NCBI GenBank assembly: GCA_029780695.1
Contig: JAKOYD010000035.1
Location: 88,689-152,688 of the forward strand
Direction of reading: 5' to 3'
Length of the DNA: 64,000 bases
Source of the DNA: Pseudomonadota bacterium
Lineage (GTDB): Bacteria; Pseudomonadota; Gammaproteobacteria; Burkholderiales; Burkholderiaceae_C
Shown: positions 9,391 to 16,410 of the stretch, in pieces
Numbering within the stretch: the stretch's first letter is position 1
Layout: every line of letters begins with the position of its first letter
Notes under the pieces: model-generated
Seen by the model: only the letters and a program-made list of their open reading frames with translations
Databases searched by the model: none
Told to the model about the DNA's origin: nothing
Position numbers and translations under genes: made by a program

Positions 9391-9443
9391 CTTTCAAATT
9401 GATAGCTAACCGCGCTTTCCAGTAAAGCGCTGGGGCCGGGTTT
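9391..9443 (+). repeat. GATAGCT palindromic element (family A), copy 1
   Basis: The copy reads GATAGCT, then GCGCTTTCCAGTAAAGCGC, a perfect 7-base stem with a 5-base loop, then TGGGGCCGGGTTTC. It fills the junction between two convergent genes, where the stem might also act as a transcript end. Confidence 0.75.
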
Positions 9444-9459
9444 CATCAATAATTTCGCG

Positions 9460-10284
9460 TCAGACACCCATCGCCAGCACGCCCTTGTAGAGCATGTACA
9501 GCGCCAGCGTGAACAGCACCACGGCAAACGCGCGCTTGAGCTTCTTCACTGGCAGCGCGTGCGCCGCCTTGGCGCCGAGCGGCGCCATCAGCACGCTGCA
9601 GCTGGCAATCACCCCCAGCGCCGGCAGCCACAGGTAGCCGAAGGAGTAAGGCGGCGCGCCTTCCAGCCCCTGGCCGGCGATCACGTAGCCGGCCACGTTG
9701 GCCAGCGCAATCGGAAAACCCAGCGCCGCGCTGGTGGCCACGGCGTTGTGGATGGCGACGTTGCACCAGGTCATGAAAGGCACGCTGATGAAGCCACCCC
9801 CCGCGCCCACCAGCCCCGACAGGAAGCCGATGACGCCCCCCGCGCCCAGCAACCCCGGCGTGCCCGGCAGCTGGCGCGTCGGCGCGGGTTTCTTGTCCAG
9901 GTACATCTGTACGGCCGAAAACGCGACAAAGCCGCCGAACACGAAATAGAGCAGGGCGCCCTTCAGCAGCGCGAACACCCCCACGCTGGCCAGCAGCGCG
10001 CCCAGCACGATCCCCGGCGCCAGCTTCTTGACGATGTCCCAGCGCACCGCGCCCTTCTTGTGGTGGGCGCGTACGCTGCTGATCGACGTGAAAATGATCG
10101 TGGCCATCGACGTGGCAATCGCCATCTTCACCGCCAGGCCGGGCGCCACGCCGCGCCCGCTGAGGATGGCCGAGATGAACGGCACCATGATCATGCCCCC
10201 GCCAATACCCAGCAGCCCCGCCAGGAAGCCGGTGGCCAGCCCCAGCAGGGCGAGTTCGATGATGAGCACAGGTTCGATGGGCAT
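9460..10284 (-). CDS. Sulfite exporter TauE/SafE family permease (COG0730)
   Basis: Polytopic inner-membrane protein of 274 residues with two homologous halves. Each half contains the family glycine motif: FLAGLLGIGGGMIMVPF near the N-terminus and FLSGLVGAGGGFISVPF in the middle. The family exports or takes up sulfur-containing or organic anions; the substrate cannot be read here. The start is ATG 10284 (protein begins MPIEPVLI); the longer frame to 10365 runs into a repeat element. It is convergent with the preceding gene and stands alone on its strand. Confidence 0.88.
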   Translation of the reverse strand: MPIEPVLIIELALLGLATGFLAGLLGIGGGMIMVPFISAILSGRGVAPGLAVKMAIATSMATIIFTSISSVRAHHKKGAVRWDIVKKLAPGIVLGALLASVGVFALLKGALLYFVFGGFVAFSAVQMYLDKKPAPTRQLPGTPGLLGAGGVIGFLSGLVGAGGGFISVPFMTWCNVAIHNAVATSAALGFPIALANVAGYVIAGQGLEGAPPYSFGYLWLPALGVIASCSVLMAPLGAKAAHALPVKKLKRAFAVVLFTLALYMLYKGVLAMGV

Positions 10285-10320
10285 GATGGCAACCGCGACG
10301 CAATGGTATTCAAGACAAAA

Positions 10321-10421
10321 GGCCGCGGAGCAGGCCACGCGGGAGCGCCGTGGCCGGGCTTGCACCGGGCACTGGCGCTGTCCCCCTCAGGGGGAAGGCG
10401 CCGCAGGCGACTCAGGGGGAA
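10321..10421. repeat. CCCCCTGAGTCGC-type intergenic repeat (family D)
   Basis: The segment has GCAGGCCACGCGGGAGCGCC, GGGCTTGCACCGGGCACTGG, then CCCCCTCAGGGGGAAGGCG and GCGACTCAGGGGG. The same series of blocks recurs at 62227-62330 and, inverted, at 13776-13925. CCCCCT and AGGGGG form a short perfect palindrome. It separates the TauE gene from the 3' end of ssrS. Confidence 0.65.
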
Positions 10422-10430
10422 ATCGGGGTT

Positions 10431-10604
10431 GTCTGCGAATGCCGCCGAACCGTCATCCTGAACGCAGGGGTTCAGGTGGGCGAGGTCAATCTGATCTTGG
10501 GATCATCTGACGCGAGACGTTCACGCCGACCAGACGATGTTCCAAGCCCGTGCTCTTATGAGCATTGGTTCAAGGAAATATAAAGTCCGGCATGCATCGC
10601 AGAC
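10431..10604 (-). ncRNA. ssrS: 6S RNA
   Basis: The RNA, about 174 nt, is read on the minus strand. Its 3' part (CACCTGAACCCCTGCGTTCA, then GGTTCGGCGGCA) parallels the E. coli 6S segment around CACCTTGAACC and GCGGCGGCA. The 5' end (GTCTGCGA followed by ATGCC) pairs perfectly with the 3' end (GGCAT followed by TCGCAGAC), forming the closing stem of 6S RNA. Its place just downstream of zapA on the same strand is the conserved zapA-ssrS arrangement. 6S RNA binds sigma-70 RNA polymerase and modulates transcription in stationary phase. The exact ends are inferred from the terminal stem. Confidence 0.85.
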
Positions 10605-10611
10605 GAGACGG

Positions 10612-10617
10612 ATTTTA
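10612..10617 (-). promoter_or_regulatory. Probable -10 box of the 6S RNA promoter
   Basis: On the minus strand TAAAAT ends 7 bases before the predicted 6S RNA 5' stem (first base 10604). It is an A/T island in otherwise GC-rich sequence; no convincing -35 box is visible, because the upstream DNA is a GC-rich repeat. Confidence 0.5.
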
Positions 10618-10712
10618 CCCCCCTGAGCCGCTGACGCGGCTTCCCCCCTTGCTGCGCGGGGGGCGCAGCCAGCGGACTGGCGTAGCCAGCTCCGCGGCTA
10701 CCTGGGGCACTC
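10618..10712. repeat. Family D repeat upstream of ssrS
   Basis: The segment shows CCCCCTGAGCCGCTGACGCG, CTTCCCCCCTTGCTGCGCGG, GCAGCCAGCGGACTGGCG and CTCCGCGG. These are the CCCCCTGAG-CGC and CTCCGCGG blocks of the element at 13776-13925. It lies between zapA and the 6S RNA promoter. Confidence 0.5.
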
Positions 10713-10830
10713 CTTCGCCGGTGGCGAAGTCGGAAAAGAGGGAGGCGGCTACGGCAATCCCAATTCAGATCCCGCCGTGAACAATTCTTCGCTCGCGGCG
10801 AAGTCAAGGGGGCTAAGGGATCTTGGCGAT

Positions 10831-10878
10831 TTCTCCCCTCCCGATGGAAGAGGGGTGGGTGAGGGCCCACCCCGCCCG
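10831..10878. repeat. CCCTCTCCC-type repeat (family C), copy 1
   Basis: TCTCCCCTCCCGATGGAAGA followed by GGGGTGGGTGAGGGC is a hairpin-forming copy of the CCCTCTCCC...GGGTGAGGG element seen at 15421, 27332, 32216 and 52927. It ends at the zapA stop codon and may form the 3' hairpin of the zapA transcript. Confidence 0.55.
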
Positions 10879-10879
10879 A

Positions 10880-11206
10880 CTACAGCAGTTGTCCGTCGTC
10901 GCCCAGCGCCTGGTCGAGCCGGTTCAGCAGCGCGCCCAGGGTGGCCTGCTCGGCCACGCTCGAGGCGGGTGGATCGGTCGCCTCCTGCGCGGGGGCGGCG
11001 GCGCGTGCGGGTTCGCCCAACTCGAACGCCAGGTTCAGCGCCGCCAGCACGGCGATGCGGTCGCGCGCCTTGATCTTGCCGGCGTCGCGGATGCGGCACA
11101 TGGCGGCGTCGACGCGCTGCACGGCGGCGTGCAGGCGATCCTCGCCGCCCTCGGGCGCGCCCAGCAGATAGGCCTGGCCCATGATCTTGACTTCGATCTG
11201 CTTCAT
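10880..11206 (-). CDS. zapA: Cell division protein ZapA
   Basis: Protein of 108 residues that binds FtsZ and promotes bundling of its filaments at the division ring. The N-terminal part (KQIEVKIMGQAYLLGAPEGG) is the characteristic ZapA beta-hairpin. The helical segment with RIRDAGKIKARDRIAVLAAL is followed by a C-terminal tail. The start ATG 11206 overlaps the stop of the upstream small coiled-coil gene (ATGA), so the two are translationally coupled. Position before ssrS agrees with the conserved order. Confidence 0.93.
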   Translation of the reverse strand: MKQIEVKIMGQAYLLGAPEGGEDRLHAAVQRVDAAMCRIRDAGKIKARDRIAVLAALNLAFELGEPARAAAPAQEATDPPASSVAEQATLGALLNRLDQALGDDGQLL

Positions 11207-11466
11207 GACGATGCACGCTCCTGGTCGGCCGCCGTTGGCGCGGCAGGCTCGGGCGACAGCACGGTGGCGGCGCCGGGCAGGCGGTCGATCAGCGAATCGA
11301 CCCGGGCGCGCGCGGCCATCAGGCGAGACTTGAGGCTGTCGCGCTCGTGCGTCAGCGCATGCAGCTGCTGCGTCAGCAGCTCGTTGGTGCGGCGCAATTC
11401 CTCGTGTCGCACGAGCAACCGCTCGACGCGCTCGGCAATCTGTTCGATGAGGGGCGGTTGTGTCAT
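11203..11466 (-). CDS. Small coiled-coil protein upstream of zapA (ZapB/DUF904-like)
   Basis: Protein of 87 residues, largely one long charged helix with heptad spacing from about residue 5 to 65 (IEQIAERVERLLVRHEELRR, then NELLTQQLHAL), followed by a Pro/Ala tail. Small coiled-coil proteins of this type precede zapA in Burkholderiales and are often annotated as ZapB-like or DUF904; the division role is inferred from its partner. The start is ATG 11466, the last Met before non-coding DNA. Confidence 0.75.
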   Translation of the reverse strand: MTQPPLIEQIAERVERLLVRHEELRRTNELLTQQLHALTHERDSLKSRLMAARARVDSLIDRLPGAATVLSPEPAAPTAADQERASS

Positions 11467-11537
11467 GGCGCGGCGGGTTGGCTGCAGGCCGCCCGATTGT
11501 AGGTCGCGCACAGGGGCCCTCGGCGCGGGGCGCACCG

Positions 11538-11543
11538 TACAAT
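11538..11543 (+). promoter_or_regulatory. Possible -10 box for the B12 operon leader
   Basis: TACAAT lies 8 bases before the first paired region of the cobalamin riboswitch. No clear -35 element is visible at the usual distance, so this is a weak assignment. Confidence 0.35.
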
Positions 11544-11550
11544 GCGCGCT

Positions 11551-11790
11551 GTTGGTGCTCGCGCGCCGCTTCACGCGGCCGCAGTTCAACGGGAAGCAGG
11601 GGGATGGCCCGGCCCAAGGCCATGCCATCTAACCTGCGCTGCCCCCGCAACGGTAAGCGGACGGTGTCACGGCTCCAGCAGTCGCGGCCCGGCTCTCCCT
11701 CTCACCGCCACTGGCAACGCGCCTCGTTTCGAGGCTCGGCGCCGGGAAGGCGAGGGAACTTCCGCCAGCCCGGATACCGGCCAACGAGGA
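11551..11790 (+). ncRNA. Cobalamin (adenosylcobalamin) riboswitch
   Basis: The leader holds the ordered conserved blocks of the cobalamin riboswitch: AACGGGAAGCAGG (from 11589), GCGCTGCCCCCGCAACGGTA (from 11636), the CGCCACTGG element near 11706, GGGAAGGCG near 11744 and the B12 box AGCCCGGATACCGGCC near 11767. Binding of coenzyme B12 normally shuts off the downstream uptake gene. About 100 bases lie between the aptamer and the btuB ATG, room for an expression platform that I did not resolve. It probably controls the whole following operon. Confidence 0.95.
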
Positions 11791-11889
11791 GGACCGCGTC
11801 CAGTGCCTTGAAGAAGGTGCCGCGCGGGCCGTTGTCGCCCCAGACGCTGGCGGGGAAGCCGGCAGGGGTACGTACCACCGTTTCCCGTC

Positions 11890-13773
11890 ATGTCCCTTCG
11901 TTCGCCCTCTTGCCGGCCCACCGTGCTGCCGTTGGCAGGCGCCTGCCTGCTTCTCGCGGGTCAGGCCGCCGTGGCCCAGACCGTCCCTTCCGACCACGCG
12001 CTGCAACTGGCCCAGGCCGCCGCGCCCGATCTGCCCAACGTCGTCGTCACCGCCAACCGCGTGGCGCAGCCGCTGACCGACGTGCTGGCCGACGTCACCC
12101 TGATCGACGAAGCGCAAATTCAGCGCAGCGGCGCCGTCAACATCGCCGACCTGCTGCAGCGCCAGCCGGGGCTGGAGCTGTCGCGCAACGGCGGCCCCGG
12201 CACCACCACCAGCCTGTTCATGCGCGGCGCCGAAAACCGCTTCACCGCCGTCTACGTCGACGGCGTGCGCGTCGACACCCAGTCCACCGGCGGCGCGCCG
12301 TGGGAAGCCATCTCGCTCGGCCAGGTCGAGCGCATCGAGATCGTGCGCGGCCCGGCCGCGGCGGTGTACGGCTCAGACGCCATCGCGGGTGTGGTGCAGA
12401 TCTTCACCCGCAAGGGGGACGGGCCGTTTTCACCCTACGTGGGCGCCGGCATCGGCAGCCACGGCACGCGCAAGCTCGAAGCCGGCTTCAGCGGCAAGAG
12501 CGGCGCCGTCGACTACGCCCTGGGCGCCGCGCGCGACATCAGCCGCGGCTACGACAGCCGCCCCGGCACCAACCCCGACCGCGACGGCTACGGCAACAGC
12601 AGCTTCAGCGGCCGCGTGGGCCTGCAGCTGAACAGCGCGCACCGGCTGGAAGCCAGCGGCACCTACACCGACATGAAGTCGCAATACGACGGCTTCACCC
12701 CCAACCAGGACGACCGCGGCCACCACCGTCTGGGCACGCTGGGCGTGGCCTGGGCCGCGCAATGGTCGCCGCAGTACAGCACGCGCCTGTCGGTCAATGA
12801 ATCGCGCCAGCGCTACGACACCGCGCCTGACCTCTACCGCACCGAAACCACGCTGCGCAACTACCTGCTGCAAAACGAATGGCGCAGCGGCGGCCATCTG
12901 GTGACGGCGGCGCTGGAGCGGCGCGAAGACCACCTGGACAACCCCGCGCTCAACCCGTGGGACCGTGCGATCAACCAACGTCGGCACCAGGACGGCATTG
13001 CGCTGGGTTACGGCTACACGGCCGGCGCGCACACGTTGCAGATCAACGCGCGGCACGACCGCGACAGCGAATTCGGCGGCCAGGGCACCGGCAGCGTGGC
13101 CTATGGCTACAGCTTCGCGCCCGGCTGGCGCGTGACCGCGGCCGCGGGTACGGCCTTCCGCGTGCCCACGCTGTACCAGCGCTTCTCTGAATACGGCCAG
13201 CCGGCGCTGCAGCCCGAAAAGGCGCGCAACGTCGAACTGGGCTTGCACTGGTCGCAGGGCGCCAGCCGCTTCGGCGTGACGGCCTACCGCAACAAGGTGC
13301 GCGACTTGATCACCTTCGGCGCCGCTGGCGCGTGCGGCTCGGCCTTCGGCTGCTACGAAAACACCGGGCGCGCATTGCTGCAGGGCGTCACCCTCTCGGG
13401 GGCGCACCGGCTGGCGGGCGTCAACCTGGCCGCGTCGCTCGATTTGCAGAACCCCCGCGACGACGTCTCCGGCACGCTGCTGGCGCGGCGCGCCAAGCGC
13501 GTGCTCAAGCTGAACGCCGACACGCGCGTGGGCGACTGGACGCTGGGCGCCGAATGGCTGGCGTCGAGCCAGCGCTACGACAACGCCGCCAACACCCGCG
13601 TGCTGGCCGGCTACGGCCTGGTCAACCTGTACGCCAGCACCACCATCGCCCGCGAATGGGCGGTGCTGGCGCGCATCGACAACCTGGGCGACCGCGACTA
13701 CCAGGTGGCGCGCGGCTACGCCACGGGGGGACGCACGCTTTACGTGGGTGTGCGCTGGACGCCGAAAAATTGA
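11890..13773 (+). CDS. btuB: TonB-dependent cobalamin receptor BtuB
   Basis: Outer-membrane gated barrel of 627 residues that takes up corrinoids using TonB energy. It has a signal peptide (about residues 1-29, ending AVAQ), a short stretch with the probable TonB box (LPNVVVTANR), and a plug domain (ADLLQRQPGLELSRNGG to RIEIVRGPAAAVYGSDAIAG). A beta-barrel follows, ending in the TonB-receptor style NLYASTTIAREWAVLARIDN and YVGVRW. The start ATG 11890 directly follows the riboswitch region. It is the first gene of the B12 operon, the usual target of riboswitch repression. Confidence 0.95.
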   Translation: MSLRSPSCRPTVLPLAGACLLLAGQAAVAQTVPSDHALQLAQAAAPDLPNVVVTANRVAQPLTDVLADVTLIDEAQIQRSGAVNIADLLQRQPGLELSRNGGPGTTTSLFMRGAENRFTAVYVDGVRVDTQSTGGAPWEAISLGQVERIEIVRGPAAAVYGSDAIAGVVQIFTRKGDGPFSPYVGAGIGSHGTRKLEAGFSGKSGAVDYALGAARDISRGYDSRPGTNPDRDGYGNSSFSGRVGLQLNSAHRLEASGTYTDMKSQYDGFTPNQDDRGHHRLGTLGVAWAAQWSPQYSTRLSVNESRQRYDTAPDLYRTETTLRNYLLQNEWRSGGHLVTAALERREDHLDNPALNPWDRAINQRRHQDGIALGYGYTAGAHTLQINARHDRDSEFGGQGTGSVAYGYSFAPGWRVTAAAGTAFRVPTLYQRFSEYGQPALQPEKARNVELGLHWSQGASRFGVTAYRNKVRDLITFGAAGACGSAFGCYENTGRALLQGVTLSGAHRLAGVNLAASLDLQNPRDDVSGTLLARRAKRVLKLNADTRVGDWTLGAEWLASSQRYDNAANTRVLAGYGLVNLYASTTIAREWAVLARIDNLGDRDYQVARGYATGGRTLYVGVRWTPKN

Positions 13774-13775
13774 CA

Positions 13776-13925
13776 CACCCCCTGAGTCGCTTCGCGCCTT
13801 CCCCCTGGAGGGGGACAACGCCAGCGACCGGCGCAGGTCCGGTCGCGGCGTTTCTGCGGTGGCCTGCTCCGCGGCCCTTTAGTGGGCTGGCTGCGCAGCC
13901 CTGCGGCGCACGCGCGGCAGCGCTG
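13776..13925. repeat. CCCCCTGAGTCGC-type intergenic repeat (family D), full copy
   Basis: The btuB to BtuF-like gap starts with CCCCCTGAGTCGCTTCGCGC and CTTCCCCCTGGAGGGGGAC, and continues with GTGGCCTGCTCCGCGGCC and GGGCTGGCTGCGCAGCCC. These blocks are the inverse of those at 10321-10421 and 62227-62330. The CCCCCT/AGGGGG palindrome could form a hairpin inside the operon transcript. Confidence 0.65.
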
Positions 13926-13948
13926 GGGCAGATGCTTCCGGTCACTCC

Positions 13949-14794
13949 ATGAATGCTGCCGTGAACGCGCTCGTGCCCGATCGCTTCGGCGGCCCGCGCC
14001 GCATCGTCTGCATGACGGAAGAGACGACCGAGTGGCTGTACCTGCTGGGTGAAGAGGCGCGCATCGTGGGCATCAGCGGCTACACGGTGCGGCCACGGCG
14101 CGCGCGCGAGGAAAAGCCCAAGGTCAGCGCCTTCACCAGCGCCAGGATCGACAACATTCTGGCGCTGCAGCCGGACTGCGTGTTCGGATTTTCGGACCTG
14201 CAGGCCGACATTGCGGCCGAGCTGATCCGCGCCGGCGTGCAGGTCACCATCTTCAACCAGCGCAGCGTGGCGCAGATCTTTCACATGCTGGCGCAGGTGG
14301 CGGCCATGGTCGGCGCGGCGGACCGGGGCCAGGCGCTGCTGCTGCAATATCAGGAGCGCCTGACGCAGATGGATCAAGCGGTGCAGGCCAGAATCGCCCA
14401 AGGAAAGCGCCGCCCGCGCGTCTACTTCGAGGAATGGGACGAGCCCGCCATCAGCGGCATCCGCTGGGTGTCCGAGCTGGTGCAGATCGCGGGCGGCGAC
14501 GACGTGTTTCCCGAACTGGCGCCCCAGCCGCTGGGCAAGCACCGCATCATTGCCGACCCGCTGGAAATCGTGCGGCGCGCGCCCGACATCGTCATCGGCT
14601 CGTGGTGCGGCAAGAAGTTCCGCCCCGAAAAGGTGGCTGCACGCACCGGCTGGCAGGACGTGCCCGCGGTGCGCCACGGGCAGCTGTTCGAGGTCAAGTC
14701 CGCCGACATCCTGCAGCCCGGGCCGGCGGCGCTGACCGACGGCGCGGCGCAGTTGCACCGCATCGTCATGCAATGGATGGACGCGCATGGCTGA
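13949..14794 (+). CDS. BtuF-like cobalamin-binding protein without signal peptide
   Basis: Protein of 281 residues with the type III periplasmic-binding-protein fold (COG0614): RIVCMTEETTEWLYLLGEEA, then IDNILALQPDCVFGFSDLQA, a central helix, and IIADPLEIVRRAPDIVIGSW. It lacks an N-terminal hydrophobic signal, so as written it stays in the cytoplasm, unlike the true BtuF encoded at 15377. Such leaderless relatives occur beside cob genes; whether it handles corrinoids in the cytoplasm is unknown. It overlaps cobU by eight bases. The start ATG 13949 lies just after a repeat element, so a lost or displaced leader cannot be excluded. Confidence 0.8.
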   Translation: MNAAVNALVPDRFGGPRRIVCMTEETTEWLYLLGEEARIVGISGYTVRPRRAREEKPKVSAFTSARIDNILALQPDCVFGFSDLQADIAAELIRAGVQVTIFNQRSVAQIFHMLAQVAAMVGAADRGQALLLQYQERLTQMDQAVQARIAQGKRRPRVYFEEWDEPAISGIRWVSELVQIAGGDDVFPELAPQPLGKHRIIADPLEIVRRAPDIVIGSWCGKKFRPEKVAARTGWQDVPAVRHGQLFEVKSADILQPGPAALTDGAAQLHRIVMQWMDAHG

Positions 14795-15380
14795 GCCGCT
14801 CGCCATCGCCCGCACCGAACTCATCCTGGGCGGCCAGAAGAGCGGCAAGTCGCGCCGCGCCGAACAGCTGGCGGCCGCATGGCTGGCGCAGTCGCCCGGC
14901 CACCGCGCCGTGCTGATCGCCACCGCCACCGCGCACGACGACGAAATGCGCGCGCGCATCGCCCGCCACCAGCACGACCGCGCCCAGCGCGCGCCGGGCC
15001 TGGCGACCCTTGAAGCGCCGCGCGATCTGCCAGGCGCCCTGGCCGACGCGGGTGGCGCCGAGACACTGCGCGTGGTCGACTGCCTGACGCTGTGGCTGAC
15101 CGCACAACTCATGCCGCTGCCCGCAGATTCCGAAGAAAACAGGCCGCCAGCGCCCGACTGGCAAGCGCATTCAGCTATTCTTTCAAGAGCCATCGAGGCG
15201 TGCCCCGGCCCCGTCGTGCTGGTCGGCAACGAAATCGGCCTCGGCGTGATTCCGCTGGGGCGCGAGGTGCGCGCCTTTGTCGACGCGCTGGGCACGCTCA
15301 ACCAGTCGGTCGCCGCCAGGTGCCAGCGCGTCACGCTGATGGCGGCGGGCCTGCCGCTGTACCTGAAGGGGGCGCCATGA
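14787..15380 (+). CDS. cobU: Adenosylcobinamide kinase / adenosylcobinamide-phosphate guanylyltransferase
   Basis: Bifunctional enzyme of 197 residues that phosphorylates adenosylcobinamide and attaches GMP to give adenosyl-GDP-cobinamide, the activated precursor for nucleotide-loop joining. The P-loop GGQKSGKS is at about residues 15-22, and VVDCLTLWL follows near residue 95. The C-terminal VGNEIGLGVIP motif is typical of CobU. Residues 117-134 (NRPPAPDWQAHSAILSRA region) are translated from a family A repeat inserted in frame, in a loop after the central strand. It overlaps btuF (ATGA). Confidence 0.93.
   Translation: MAEPLAIARTELILGGQKSGKSRRAEQLAAAWLAQSPGHRAVLIATATAHDDEMRARIARHQHDRAQRAPGLATLEAPRDLPGALADAGGAETLRVVDCLTLWLTAQLMPLPADSEENRPPAPDWQAHSAILSRAIEACPGPVVLVGNEIGLGVIPLGREVRAFVDALGTLNQSVAARCQRVTLMAAGLPLYLKGAP
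15136..15186 (-). repeat. GATAGCT element (family A), copy 2, inside cobU
   Basis: Reading the opposite strand gives the usual GATAGCT-like end (here GAATAGCT), then a GCGCTTGCC and GGCGCTGGCGG core. In the cobU frame it is translated as NRPPAPDWQAHSAIL, resembling the peptide that the LigD copies encode. Confidence 0.65.
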
Positions 15381-16393
15381 GTTTGCGTTGGCCAATCGCG
15401 CACACTGAGTTGCGGTTTTTCTCCCTCTCCCCTTGGGAGAGGGCAGGGGTGAGGGCGAACCGCGCCTGCATCGCTTCCGCCGCACCCTCACCCCAACCCT
15501 CTCCCGCACGCGGACGAGGGCGCAAAAGCAAATGCCTGTCAGCGCTGTTGGCGCTGGCCTTGACATCCGCCGCCCAAGCCCACGAAGTCACCGACGACCG
15601 GGGCGTTGCGGTGCGCTTCGACACGCCGCCGCAGCGCGTGGTCAGCGTGCTGCCGTCGCTGACCGAGACCGTGTGCGCCATTGGCGCCTGCGCGCGGCTG
15701 GTGGGGGTCGACCGCTATTCCAACTGGCCGCCCGAAGTGCAGAAGCTGCCGCAGGTCGGCGGCGGGCTGGACCCGGCCATCGAGGCCATCGTGGCGCTCA
15801 AGCCCGACGTGGTGCTGATGGCCACGTCGTCGCGCGCCGCCGACCGCCTGCGCGCGCTGGGGGTGAAGGTGGTGGCGCTGGAGCCCAAGACCGGCGCCGA
15901 TGTGAAGCGCGTCATCGGCAAACTGGGCCACTTGCTGGCCGTGCCCGACGCCGGGCGCGTGGCGCGCGACATTGAAGCCGGCGTGGCCGCTGCCGCGCAA
16001 TCGCTGCCGCCCGCGCTGCGCGGCCAGCGCGTGTACTTCGAGGCCAGCGCCGGCCCGCACGCTGCCGGGCCGCAGTCCTTCATCGGCGAGATGCTGCAGG
16101 CGCTGGGGCTGGTCAACGTGGTGGGACCGGAGCTGGGGCCTTTTCCCAAGATCAACCCCGAATGGGTGGTGCGCGCCGACCCTGACCTGATCATGGCCGG
16201 CGAACGCAGCGGCGGCGAAATCGCGCGCCGCCCCGGCTGGCGCAACCTGCGCGCGGTGCGCAGCCAGCGCGTGTGCTTGTTCAACGCGCAGGAGGTCGAC
16301 ATCCTTGTGCGCCCCGGCCCGCGCATGCCAGAGGCTGCACGCCTGATGGCCCGCTGCGTCACCGACAACGGCTTGAAGGAGCGCGCGCGTTGA
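15377..16393 (+). CDS. btuF: Periplasmic vitamin B12-binding protein
   Basis: Substrate-binding protein of the BtuCDF importer, 338 residues from ATG 15377, which overlaps the cobU stop (ATGA). The mature domain has PQRVVSVLPSLTETVCAIG, LVGVDRYSNWPPEV, an interlobe helix, and KINPEWVVRADPDLIMAGE, all typical of BtuF. A clear signal peptide (LSALLALALTSAAQA) exists, but it begins only at about residue 55. The preceding residues (for example SLSPWERAGVRAN and PSPQPSPARGRG) come from a CCCTCTCCC repeat at 15421-15522. The true start may be a later GTG (15449) or TTG, or the repeat has extended the leader. Confidence 0.9.
   Translation: MSLRWPIAHTELRFFSLSPWERAGVRANRACIASAAPSPQPSPARGRGRKSKCLSALLALALTSAAQAHEVTDDRGVAVRFDTPPQRVVSVLPSLTETVCAIGACARLVGVDRYSNWPPEVQKLPQVGGGLDPAIEAIVALKPDVVLMATSSRAADRLRALGVKVVALEPKTGADVKRVIGKLGHLLAVPDAGRVARDIEAGVAAAAQSLPPALRGQRVYFEASAGPHAAGPQSFIGEMLQALGLVNVVGPELGPFPKINPEWVVRADPDLIMAGERSGGEIARRPGWRNLRAVRSQRVCLFNAQEVDILVRPGPRMPEAARLMARCVTDNGLKERAR
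15421..15522. repeat. CCCTCTCCC-type repeat pair (family C) inside the btuF leader
   Basis: CCCTCTCCCCTTGGGAGAGG with GGGGTGAGGG is followed about 30 bases later by CCCTCACCCCAACCCTCTCC, an inverted second copy. The pair lies between the btuF start overlap and the signal-peptide codons and is open in the btuF frame. Confidence 0.75.
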
Positions 16394-16410
16394 GCAGTGC
16401 CGACGTCAGC

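Noticed and set aside
12430..13818. Long open frame of 462 codons antisense to btuB
   Set aside because: Its translation is low-complexity Val/Ala/Arg/His-rich with no domain, and it mirrors the GC-biased codon use of btuB. It is a shadow of the real gene.
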